Source: Zymoseptoria tritici IPO323 (Eukaryota; Ascomycota; Dothideomycetes; Mycosphaerellales; Mycosphaerellaceae). From it: a stretch of 64,000 nt of DNA. Where the stretch lies: NCBI RefSeq assembly GCF_000219625.1, contig NC_018217.1:3596001-3660000 (forward strand), read 5' to 3'. The translations under genes were made by a program, and so were the position numbers. The notes below the pieces were generated by a model. The model was not told the origin of the DNA, did not search any database, and saw nothing but the letters and a program-made list of their open reading frames with translations. Positions 22,051-32,871 of the stretch are shown here, piece after piece (position 1 is the stretch's first letter; each line of letters starts with the position of its first letter).

Positions 22051-24351
22051 TTAACCCTTCTTAGCCTGCTCCCTCTTAGCATCTTCTTCCTTCTTAGTAA
22101 TAAGCTGCGTCTTAAGGGCTAACATTACCGCCTGCAAGTGCAGCATCTAAGGAGTAATGCCTTAATTAGCCCTAAGACGCACTTAAGCCCGCGAGAGAGC
22201 TATCTAGACGACTTAATATACGGAGTAGCGCTTATTAAAGCGGTTACGGTAGAGCTGCTTAATGTGCTCCGTATACACGCGCGTGCGTTAGCTTCCTTAA
22301 GGAACTGTTGGGCCCTCTACGCTGTATGCTTAACGCCTATTATTAGCCCGAGGAGCCGTGCTAAAGAACAGGTTCCCCTAGGTAGCGAAACCGCTTAAGG
22401 GGAGCACTAGCTCGTGTATAAGGCGGCCGGAGAAGGTTAGAATTAGGTCGTAATTATTAGTTAAGCTAGTCCGTGCTAGTATTAAGGTCTGATCGATAGC
22501 GTATAAGAGCCTCTCTCCTTCGTGCATTAGATCTACGAAATCCTCCGCCGCATTATAGAACGGTAGGCTTGGAGATTGACGAGCTGGAGCTAGTGCGTTT
22601 TGAACAGGAGCAGGCATGTTGCTCGGCCGAGGAGGCGGGCCCCGACGAGTACTTAAACCAGGGGGCCCTAGCGCTAGAGTGCCTTGACGATCGCCTGTCG
22701 GGAAGAGGGCGGGGCCAGGCCTAGAGGAACCTTATTGCCCTATGCGGAAGAGTGGAGGTGCGTTAGCCGGACGGGTCGTACGCCTAGCTTAAGGGTTGTC
22801 GCGGCGATACATGTTATCTATAGTTATAGGCATTCCTTGTGCGTAGTTCTTAGGAAGCTAGAAGGACAAAGGCCTAGTACCCGGAGATCTACCGAACCCC
22901 CTTAAAGGATCTAAGTAAGGACGCTCTAGCCGCGAAGGAGTAGTGTCTATCTCCTCACGAGCAGACAAAGGACCCCTTAAGTTAGGGGAACGAGCTGCTA
23001 CAGCTATTAAGTTAATGTCCTCTATGTCGGCGATATTCGTCTAACTAGTAAGGAATAGGTTAAGCAGCTATATAACTCTACCGGATCCAGAATTAAAAGG
23101 TCTAGGGCTAGAAGGCGGCGGGCTTAAGGGCACTTAGATAGGCTCTTCTAGGAGCGGAATTAAGACTTCCTCCTTAAAGTCTACCTACTCGTCCTCCGCA
23201 TCGTTATTACCTTCCTTAGCCTTCGGGTTCCTCTTCTTAGTCCTAGTCTTTCCCTAGAGTTTAGAATCCCTAGCCGAACAGCGATTGTAGTAGTTAGTAT
23301 AGCTGTAGTTAGTATAGTAGCTAAAGCAGCCTCTACTACTGCGGCATAACTTAAAGGGACCGGCCTTGCGCTTGCCGGACTCGCAGCTACAGTTGCCTTC
23401 TTAAGGGCTGCTACCGAGAGCTTAAGTAAAAAGAGAGACTAGACGCTATTGCTTGCAGGCCCTAATAAGGTAACCGTCCGATTTACGCTAGTCTAAGCTG
23501 CGCAGATCGCCTAGCTTAAACGCTTAAAGTCCATCGATTAAGGCATTAAGTTAGGAAATCGTAAAGGCAGCTAGAAATTGCCGGAGGTACTTAATAGGCG
23601 CATTCGACACTATGATTAGATAATACATCACTTCCCTTATCTATACGTCCGTAACCGCGATGCGATTAGAGGCTAGGCTAGGAGTAAGGAGAGCTTTAAG
23701 TCGAGCGCCGACAGAGGCGTATATAGCAGTACTATTAATATTTCCTTAAGGGTCGAAGCGATCTAGCTTAGGGTACAAGCTACGAAGATCCGGAGAGCGG
23801 TTAAGGACGTTACGAGGCATCGTAGGGTCCTAACCTTATGCAGCAGTGCGACTCCTTAAGCTACGGCCCTAGTTCGCTAGTTAAGGGTTGCGCTAAGGGA
23901 TTTCGTAATTGTTGCTTATAGGAGCGCGTGTGCCTAGTAGCTTAGACCTAAGGCTTAAGGCAGACATATTAAGCCTATCGCGATAAGCATCGTATGCCGA
24001 CTTGTAACTAGTAGCTTGCTTATACCCAAATTTAGTATACTCTATGCGGTTACGCCGAGACATAACATTAGGCTGGACGTAGAGTTTCCTTAAAGCGAAC
24101 TTGTCTATTAATTCTTAGGTAGCAGCAGCTCGTAACGGCTGCTTCTTGCTGCTTAATACCGAGCCGAATGCTTAAGTTAACATTCTTATATCTAAGTATC
24201 CGCGCTTAACTGTCTTAATAGCACTTTAAACAGCCTTCGCAGGAGGGAACTTAGGGGGTAGTTTGCGAGGAGATCGGCGGAGCTACTTGTCGACCTTGTC
24301 GTCCTTGCTCTTATTGTCTTTCTTGCGCTTGTCTTCGTCACCCTTCGCTAT
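22051..24351 (-). pseudogene. Copy 1 antisense ORF, 767 codons, Cys-rich domain
   Basis: The minus strand between pol and the 3' LTR reads in one register for 2,301 bases. Its stops are all TAG or TAA, with no TGA seen. The likely start is ATA at 24351-24349 in GCT-ATA-GCG, an ATG-GCG damaged by RIP (inference). A TATATA lies about 55 bases upstream at 24406-24411. The N-terminus is Lys/Asp-rich. Codons near 321-358 (23391-23278) encode NCSCESGKRKAGPFKLCRSS and then GCF, a cysteine-rich segment that recalls DUF3716 (C..C..G.GPF..C...G.CANC...CS.R). A Pro/Ser-rich linker and a helical C-terminus follow. The end is uncertain and may be as far as about 21,937. AATAAA follows near there. Function unknown. 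Confidence 0.72.
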
Positions 24352-24755
24352 AGCGACTATTGCTTAAGGTGTGTTGTAATGTTATAAGGTGTAGTAATCG
24401 TAGACTATATAAAGGTCTAAGGAAAAGGGAAGGAAAGGGTTGCGGAAGTTAATAAAAGAGAGAGGGTTTGAAAAGAAGAACGCAGTCGCTTTTATACCCT
24501 TAGAGGGGCGACCTGCTAGTGAATTCGACTATATGCCAGCAGTTACTAGCTTAAGGCTTGTAATAGTACGAGAATTAGATTATTCACCTGCTAGAATTAG
24601 CTAGACGATTGCACTTAAGCCCTTACCTTCCGAGCAATTACGGACCTCCTAGATCGAGATTACGCATACCTACTTAAGAGCATTAGCATATAACCTAAGC
24701 CTTTAATTAAGGTTGTTACGAACGCTTAAGGTTACGCATTTACTAAAGGGGAGGA

Positions 24756-24929
24756 TATTCAAAAACACTAAACACCTCGCTTAGGTTTACTTGAACCCTT
24801 AAAGCCTTAGGCACCGTTTTACTTAAAGGCTCGTTATTATCATATAACTCGCTCGTTTCAGTTAGTCTATATAGCTTAAGGGCCTCCGCCCTCATAAATG
24901 AGTATCATTCTTTTTCCGCTTTTTGATCA
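24756..24929 (+). repeat. 3' LTR of copy 1 (174 bp)
   Basis: It begins TATTCAAAAACACT, with the canonical TG changed to TA, and ends TTTTGATCA. All differences from the 5' LTR that I saw are transitions, consistent with RIP. CAGG follows at 24930. Confidence 0.93.
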
Positions 24930-24956
24930 CAGGCCTTCCGCACACCAGTTCCTTAC
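24930..24956 (-). repeat. Introner-like intron D, 5' part, broken by copy 1
   Basis: The donor GTAAGGAACTGG lies at 24956 and the intron resumes at 9886 beyond copy 1, ending in CACTATAG at 9801. Joined with one copy of the CAGG duplication it is 113 nt and aligns with introns A and C (AAGGCCTGTGCGG, ATGTCTACGACAT, CGCTGACCTTAT). Confidence 0.75.
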
Positions 24957-25033
24957 AAAGTCAGCCGGCACCCCATTTGTGCCATGATTCCACGCGTAAG
25001 TCGTGATTGACGTTAAATCATGCGTACCGTGAC

Positions 25034-25150
25034 CTGGAAAGCAAAGTGTATAAGATCAGCGCATGTCGTAGACATGTTAGGGTGGAAGAGGGCGCCGGCG
25101 CCCAAGACAATCTCGGACCGCGGAGGCCTTCCACACTTCGGTTGTCTTAC
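25034..25150 (-). repeat. Introner-like intron C of the M3 gene (117 nt)
   Basis: It begins GTAAGACAACC and ends CTTTCCAG. It shares GTGGAAGGCCT, CGAGATTGTCTTGGG, ATGTCTACGACAT and CGCTGATCTTATACACTTTGC with the other two look-alike introns. It interrupts the Gly codon of the zinc motif HELGH in phase 1. Confidence 0.75.
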
Positions 25151-25414
25151 CCAACTCGTGCATCACACTCTTGATGTCGTAGTACCCGATGAGACTTGGT
25201 TTGATGCTCTCGTCCGGGCTCTTCTGAAAATTCAAGACCACCTGAATCGAATTAGCAGAGGCGCAAACATGGTTTGGATGTCGGGTCCGGAGCTGGTCAG
25301 ATATGCTGATGGCAATCTCAAGAAGCCTCCTTCCTTTCAGTCTTACGCACTCGAATTGACGGAGCATACAATTCCCCGTTGTCAGAAAACCCCGGAATGA
25401 ACAAGTTCTCAAAC

Positions 25415-25535
25415 CTAGCAAGCAAAGCGTATATGATCAGCGAATATCGTGGACAATTTGGAATGGGCAAAGACCTGGCCTTGTTCGAGAGAGCTTTCGG
25501 CTCTCGCGCAGGCCTTCTGCACTTCAGTTCCTTAC
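25415..25535 (-). repeat. Introner-like intron A of the M3 gene (121 nt)
   Basis: This intron begins GTAAGGAACTG and ends TTGCTAG. It aligns by eye along its length with the introns at 25034-25150 and 24956..9801. Shared blocks are AGTGYRGAAGGCCT near the 5' end, a GC-rich middle with GGCC, and a CGCTGAT..TATAC.CTTTGC block before the acceptor. It is twice the length of the ordinary introns in this window. Confidence 0.75.
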
Positions 25536-26320
25536 CCTGTTTCACTAGTTTTGCCCTCACGGACGAAGAGGTCGAAGTATAAATATCCGCGAAATGTCCT
25601 GTTGGCAGCCGGGTTCGCATCGCGGTACGCTTGGTTGTCCCAGACTGCATACATCATCACATCGGGGTGCCAGACCAAGTCGCTACCCTTGCCTGTTGGG
25701 GAGAGCTCATCGGCTTCCGGGCTCGCAGTGTCGATGTGATCGAACCGAAGGCCGTAGATTTCGCCGTAGATATCCAGTACGGCAGGGACTGTCACATTGA
25801 CAGGGAAGTAATCTTTCGTGGCGGTGTAGTCTATATCGTACGTCGTGTTGAGTTGCAATTCGTTGTAGTAGCTCCTGCGATCGCGTTAGCTCAATACGAT
25901 CAGACCACCACGTCCTGCCGGCACTCACTGGTCCCACCGATATGCGATGCTTCGGTCGCCTATGGGACTCTCCAGCCGCTCATCCTTCTGCTTCAGCGCG
26001 TTGAGAATCGCAAGATTGCTTTGGCCCAGAGGATAGATATTGGTCTGGAGATCTGTAAGGAAGTCGTCCACAGCCTTTGTCGTCCCGGCCATGGTGCCCT
26101 CGATGCTGAAGACATATTAGACGAGATTCCTCGCCAAAGGGTGGGGGAGATGACTTACGCATATTCATCCCACGACGAAAGATTGTTAAGCTGGGCAAGT
26201 TCAAATCTCAGCTTTGTCGACTCCTTGACCAATTGAACGTTGTCCGACCCTGTCTGTGCGTATGCCAGGTACACCCCATATCTTGTGGTGTCGTTCACAC
26301 ATTTGTTGAGAACTTGTATC

Positions 26321-26494
26321 TGTTCAAAAACACCAAACACCTCGCTCAGGTTTACTTGAACCCTTGAAGCCTCAGGCACCGTTTCACTTGAAGGCTCGTT
26401 ATTATTATATAACTCGCTCGTTTTAGTTAGTCTATATAGCTTGAGGGCCTCCGCCCTTATAAATGAGTATTATTCTTTTTCCGCTTTTTAATTA
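26321..26494 (+). repeat. 5' LTR of copy 2 (174 bp)
   Basis: It begins TGTTCAAAAACACC and ends TTTTAATTA, the latter a RIPped form of TTTTGATCA. It is preceded by TATC. Confidence 0.92.
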
Positions 26495-27011
26495 TCTAGT
26501 AGCTAAGAGCACTTAAGGCGGCTCCTTAGCCGTCTTACCGGCTAGCTCTGCCACTTAAGGGTCAGAGCTGGCCGGATGCTCGATTTATTGCCCATTTAAT
26601 TAAACCAGCTTAAAACGACTCTAGTTTAAGACCTCCTTAGACCTATGGACTATACCGGACTTTCTACTTGGACTGTATACCTAACTAGAAGTACCGGGTT
26701 TTCTATAGCTAGGGGTCCTATATATAGCGATTCACTTAGCGGTGCTATATGTGCTAGATTGCCAACTTCTACTTAAACGTTAACGCAAAACTCGTTTTGC
26801 CTTAAGTTTAAGACTTAAAGCATAGAATTACCGCACTTAAAACTAGTTACCTAAACACTTAAAGCGCGCTATGTTTGAACACGACAATAGCCAGAGCTGC
26901 CTAGCCGCTTAAGGAACTACAAGGAGGAAGTTATAACCCTTTAAGTTACCGGAAGCAATAACAACAGCAACTTAATTTAGTTCGATTAACAACCTATCCT
27001 ACTAAGACAAG

Positions 27012-28491
27012 ATGTCCGTTACTAGCTAAGCCGAAGGAACTACAGAGCTTCCTTCCTCCTACGACTTAAACCTAACAGTCGCTAAAGGAGAAAGGCTTAA
27101 GGAAGATAGGCAAGGCTATCTAAGCCTAATCGACGAACTTAATCGCATTAAGGAACAAGGTAGCGATGTAGGGGCGGCACTATCTACCACTGCTCGTCTC
27201 TTCCCTAAAGGAGATCCTTAGACGGATCCCCTAGCTCTACTTAGAGCTAATGTTACCTTCCGAACTCCTACTTAACTAAGCCGACCTGCTGCTAATGTAG
27301 GCTTAGGCCCTACTCGTTTTAGCGAGTATGTGGCCGCCTTAAGGGAAATAGAGGAACATATCAATCGACTTAAAGCGGACGCTATCCGACTTTAGGCCGA
27401 GAACGCCCGCTTGTCCTAGGAGCCTGTTCGAGCAGGATCTGCTAATAGGCCTATCCGGGGACTAAGCAAGCCAGGAGCTGTACGGTTTAAGCTATCCCTA
27501 TATCGAGGAGATAACCCTGGACACAGCTTAAGTGACGATAAGGGACTAAGTCGTCCCTATCGCCACACGTCTGGAACACTAGGCAGGGATACAACTCCCC
27601 TTAATTCCTTAGATACTTCTATTAAGGCTTCCGTCCGGGCACTAGAACTATACTAGGGAGACACTCGAAACAACGCTGCTAATATCTAGGTCAGGTCTAT
27701 AGAGCGTTACTTAAGGTCTCAGATTGCCCTAAGATAGAGGGGTATCCGCCTATCCGAAGCTAACCTTATCGAATTAGTAGGTAGCTAGATGTAGCGTAAC
27801 GCCCTTGCCTAGTAGGAGGAACAGGAAGAGACTTGTAGGCTTGAAATTATCGAGGGAACCTATACCCTTAACTTAATACTCAGCAACCTCGTCTCCTATT
27901 TCTAAGATTATTATTACTAAGAGAAGCTCTAGAGACAATACCGAGCTCTTAAGTAAACAGGAGGTATTATTACCTTCTATTACAAAATCCTCTCTGTAGC
28001 TCGCATGCTTAAGCTAAGGCCTAATAACTTCTCTAATGCTACTATCTTCTTTAATAGGCTTAAGCTGTCGATCCGAGCGGAGCTTATTCGACATAAGCTT
28101 ACCCCTTAAAAGGCTAGACTGCAGGAGATTATAAACCAGGCTTAAGCTATTAATGCAGCTAACTAGGAGGTCGTAGATTCTTAAAGGGGCCCGAGAATAG
28201 ATGCCCCTACCTTTAAGGAAAACCGTAATGCTCTTGCTCGAAAAGCCTTTAAGCCGAGAAAGGTAAACAAGACTACGGTAGAGTATGTTGCCGCTGCCCT
28301 TAAATACATAACTACCGACAACAACTCCAAACCTTAAGAGTATTCCTTAAAGTGCTATAACTGCGGAGTCGCCGGACACACCTAGTATCGCTATTAGAAG
28401 AAGCTTAAGCTAGACTTGTAGAAGAAGCAGGACGACTATAATAGACGCAAGGGGGGCTTAAGCAAGCCGACAAAAAAATAGACAGCGACTT
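27012..28491 (+). pseudogene. Copy 2 gag
   Basis: The ATG at 27012 opens a frame equivalent to copy 1 gag, with TAG/TAA stops and the same CCHC knuckle. The A7 slip site is at 28482-28488 and the gag stop TAG at 28489-28491. The slip site is identical in both copies. Confidence 0.82.
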
Positions 28492-31400
28492 AGATGCTAA
28501 GGATTCTAAGTCGTCTGTTGCGTCGCCCTTATTGCTTAGGACCCCTCCTAATGCTTAACTTAACTACCTTAACGCTATAGGACCAAACCTTTTAGTTACC
28601 CCTAGACGCTTAGGTTTAAGTAAGCATTCTGTTAAGGCTAAGTTCCTGTTCGACACTAGGGCTACGCGTGTATACATCTTACGAACGATCGCGGACTAGT
28701 TTCCGGAGGCTTAAGTGGCTATAGATTCCCAGACCGTGGTTCTGCCTAACGGCACAGCAATAGAGACAACCCTTAGGGTTAAGCTGCCTTACTAGCTGCG
28801 TAACTTCAAGGGGGAAATCACTGCCTAAGTGCTTAATCTCGCTAATCACGAGGTAATCCTTGGCCTTGAATAGTTTAGGCAGTACTGCCCGACTATTAAT
28901 TTCTTTACGAACAAGGTGTACTTATACGACAACGGTGTTAAGTATGCTATACTATGCTCTAGATACGCTCCTAACTTAAGGAGCGTTCCGGTAGATGAGG
29001 ACCTCTATTCCCTTAAGGAACTAGAGGACTTACTTAACGTTAATCCCGACATGCCCTTATATCTCTTAAATATAGATAAATACTAGGAGCGGCAGCAGGA
29101 GAGGGAACGCGATCCTAAGGACGACCCTATGTCTATTAAGGAAGACGACGTTCCTCCTCCCTTAAGTAAGGAACCCAGCTTAAGCCGCATTATCCTAGAC
29201 AACAGGGATCTGTTTAGATCTTCCTTGCCTAACAAGCTACTAAAGGACCGGTTTATTGTGCATTTAATCGACACCGGGGACTACAAGCCGATTAATTAAT
29301 AGCCTTACTAGCTGTCTTATGCCTAATCGCTTAAACAGGAGTCTTAAATCGAGGAACTCTGGAAGCGTAGGTTAATTAACAAATCCTAATCGGCTTAGGG
29401 AAGCCCTATGTTACTTGTACCTAAGCTAGGAGGGAAATGGCGAATGTGCGTTAATTTTAGGGCTCTAAACAACGCTACCGTTAAGGATCGATTCCCCCTG
29501 CCTCGGATTTCCGACTACTTAGATGCATTTTATAGTTTAAGGTACTTTACTAAGATTAACTTAACCTCCGGGTTCTAGCAATTAAAAGTAAAGGAAGAGG
29601 ACTAGCACAAGACAGCATTTAACACTCGCTAGGGCAAATACTACTTTAAGGTAATGCCTTTTAGCTTGTGTAATGCACCGGCAAGCTTCTAGAGCTTAAT
29701 AAACGAAGCCCTAAGAAAGCACTTTTACAAGACGTATGTAGTTTACTTAGACGACATCGTAATCTTCTCCGAGACTTTAGAGGAGCACGAAGTCTACTTA
29801 AAGGAAGTCCTAAATATCCTGCGATTACAAGAGCTGTATTGCTCCCCTAAGAAATGCTATATTAGGGTTAAGGAATTCGACTTCTGTAGGCACCGAGTAA
29901 GCTATAATTAAGTTAGGCCTATAGAAGACAAGATCTCTATTGTTAGAGACTAGCTACAGCCGACTAACGCTTAAGAAGTGCGGCAGTTTATTAGGCTAGC
30001 TTCCTTCTACCGCAAGTACGTTAGAGACTTTGCTAGGCACGCTGCTCTACTGTTAGACCTCCTTAAGGAAGATAACTTGCTGCTGCGTGCTAAGAAGAAG
30101 CGCCCTATTAAGTAGACTGCCTAGTACACTATCGCTTTTGCGAAGCTTAAGGAAGCCCTATGCAGCGAGCTAGTGCTAATTATGCTAGATACTAAGAAGC
30201 CCTTTATTATTAAAACGGATGCAAGTAAGTGGGCGCTTAGTGCAGTCCTGCATTAAGCTAACTCTAATAGGAAATTGCATCTAGTTACTTTCGAGGGCCG
30301 CAAGCTGCAAGGGGCAGAACTAAACTATCTAGTGCACGAGAAGGAGCTCCTTGCTATTAAGGAAGCCCTTCGAAAATAGAACTACTATATCGACAATAGG
30401 ACCAAGACTTAAGTAATTACGGATTACTATAGCCTGCAGTACCTAAAAACCTCGAAGACTCTAACTAAGCGGCTTGCACGCTAGATTAAGGAGTTTCAAG
30501 CTTACAACATCGACATCCGCTACCGCAAGGGGAGTAAGGCTATAGTCCCTAATGCCCTCTCCCGCCGGCCGGACTTGATGGAAGGTACCCTAGCCAACAT
30601 AGCCGGGGAGGGTTCTGCATGGCCTAGGGATTAATTACTTAAACCCGCGGACTTCTTAACTGCTTTGCCTTACTCCTTTAAGGAGAACGCTACAAGGGGG
30701 ACGATTATACGAGGATTCTCCGAGCGTAAGGTAGTTAATAGAGTGATCTATTTCAAAACTATAGGGGAGATGCCCGAGAACAAGAAGCTAAGCCGCTTAA
30801 TTAAAAAGAAGGTGTCAGATCTTGTCCTTAAGGACGACCTCCTGTATTATCGCGAGGCTAATAGAAGCCTTATACCCTACGTAGATCCGGAATTCCGGTA
30901 GGACTTCCTTAAGCGCTGCCACAATAACTACGGGCACTTCGCACTGCCCGGCGTCTGCAGCATTCTTCGAGCGAGGGGCTAGTAGTAGTTACTTAAACAG
31001 GATGTTTATAACTACGCTTCCACTTGCCCTTAGTGTCAAGCTACGAAGAAGAAGTCCCGGAGTCCCCTACAGGAACCGCGATTCTACCAAGCTAATTCTA
31101 AGCTTAAGCTATTTGAGCGCTGGGCGATTAATGTTGTCGGTCTAATGCCTGTTACACTTAATAGTAACAAGTACATTATTATAGCCGTAGATTATGCTAC
31201 TAGTTAGCCGGTTGTAAGGGCCACCTCGAATTAAGAAACCGAGACGGTCGCTCGTTTTGTTTAAGAAGAGATCTATGCGAACTTTGGACCCCTAAGGGAA
31301 GTCCTTAGTAACAATAGATCTAACTTTATAAGTAAGGTGTTTAATATCCTCATAGATACCCTTTAAGCCAACTATAGGCTAACGACGCCCTACTATCCTC

Positions 31401-32662
31401 GTACGAACGGGAAGGTTAAGGCCTTAAACAGTGTTCTCGGCCGGATCCTCTCTAAGATGTGCTATAGTAAAAGCGTGCACGCTTGGGACTTGTACCTTCC
31501 TAAGGCGCTATATTCAAGCCGAATCCGGGCCCAGTCCGGTTGTAGATATAGCCCCTTCTTCCTCTTGTTCGGCTAGCAACCCCGAATACTTAAGGATTAT
31601 CCGTACCTACGTCCGATGTAGCTTAAGCCCGAGGATCCTAAATCTAGGCATTAAGTAATGTAGAACGCTAGGACGATTACCGCAGAAAAGCTGCTTACGA
31701 AAGCAGTAAGAGCCGGCGCTATTAGTAGATATACCTTTAAGGAAACTAATAGCAAGTTTATTAAGGGAGACTTTGTTCTTGTCTTAAATAAGACTAAGAC
31801 GAAGCTCTAGCCGACCTTCGTAGGTTCCTTTAAGGTAATTAAGCGAAGCTAGCTTAGTACGTATACCTTAGAGTCCTACGACGGGTCTGTAGTTAAGCAT
31901 TAAGTGCATAGTAATTGCCTGATCTGCGCTAACTACACTAGTTTTAGGGACTGGCAGAAGCGCTGTAGACAGGAGATTTTACTTAAGGCCGCTGGCTAGG
32001 AGTTTAAGGACTCCTTGCGTAAGGATCTTGCACTTAATCTATGCTTAAGTTTCTCTACTCTAGCGACTATCCCTAAGCAGAAGTAGGACAAGTTGTCTTT
32101 ACAGCAGCTTAAACAGTTAGGAGCCCTTCGATTCCTTTTAGGGGAGGGTAAACCTTTAGATTCTTTAAAAACTAACGATTAGCTAAAGTTTTAACATAAG
32201 CTTAAACTCGCTGCTAATAAGATCCGAAGGAAGCATAGAGATGTTTTACGCGCGAATCGAGACAATACTAAGGAGGTAGAGAAACTTAAGGCTACTCTCG
32301 AAAAGAAACGTCTTAGGGAGCTAAAGAAGTTAGTACCCTTAAGTTAGCCGGTTATACATCCGGTAAATGCAGCAGCAACATTAAGGGAAGACGCTTAAGT
32401 TAACCCTATTGCAGCAACTGTTCCTATCCCTACGGAGCCTGTTATAGAAGAAACGGAAGAGGAATTACTTGTAATCCCTTCCGAGCTCTAGGAGACTCTA
32501 CTTAAACCCTAAGGGGAGTCGGGTAATAACGAGGACACTATTATAGTTGTGCCCCGTTAACGACTACCCTAGAACACAAGGAAAGCTCCTCGTAATCCTA
32601 CGGTGCAGCTACGAAGGAAGCTAACCTTTAAGTCTAAACGAAAGGTTAATGCGAGGGCCTAA
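28482..32662 (+). pseudogene. Copy 2 pol polyprotein
   Basis: Protease, reverse transcriptase (YLDDIVIFSE at 29,744), RNase H and integrase in one register, ending at TAA 32660-32662. It is uninterrupted by the LINE. I saw only three differences from copy 1 pol, all transitions, so it shares nearly all of copy 1's RIP stops. Confidence 0.86.
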
Positions 32663-32871
32663 GTTTAATAGATCCCCCGGAGGGTTTTTATTTTATGTTT
32701 TCTGTACTTAAGGCCATTCCTTAAAGTGCTATTATACATTTATTTCGCGCTGGCTTTCTAGCGTCGTATCGCATTGCATCGTATGCAGAAAAAAGAAAAA
32801 CAAGAAAAACAACGCTTTTAGTGCTCCTACTTAAGCCTACGAATTTTCTACCGATCCTACTTAGACCCGAA

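Larger units (their letters stand above)
9891..24929 (+). mobile_element. LTR retrotransposon copy 1 with nested LINE
   Basis: Ty3/gypsy-type element, 15,039 bp including a 5,609-bp LINE insertion (with its duplication), so 9,430 bp of its own. LTRs lie at 9891-10064 and 24756-24929, flanked by CAGG at 9887-9890 and 24930-24933. Just inside the 5' LTR, TCTAGTAGCTAAGAGCAC looks like a RIPped primer-binding site (TGG to TAG). A purine tract AAAGGGGAGGA precedes the 3' LTR. Gag, pol and a convergent antisense frame follow. LTR differences are all C/T or G/A. TAG and TAA stops throughout make it dead by RIP. Confidence 0.92.
24957..26316 (-). pseudogene. M3 peptidase middle segment between the two elements
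   Basis: Six exon pieces with consistent phases lie between copies 1 and 2. They hold QVLNKCVNDTTRYG, the VWHPDV block, FENLFIPGFSDNG, VVLNFQKSPDE and the zinc motif HELGH, followed by GTHDLTSITTYAWNHG. No frameshift or stop was found, although heavily RIPped elements flank both sides. Introns: 26158-26106, 25928-25875, 25535-25415, 25350-25242 and 25150-25034. Confidence 0.85.

Noticed and set aside
25980..26204. Apparent frameshift in the M3 gene near 26,020
   Set aside because: Re-reading the bases gave GGGCCAAAGC, which keeps the frame into NLAILNALKQKDE. There is no frameshift.
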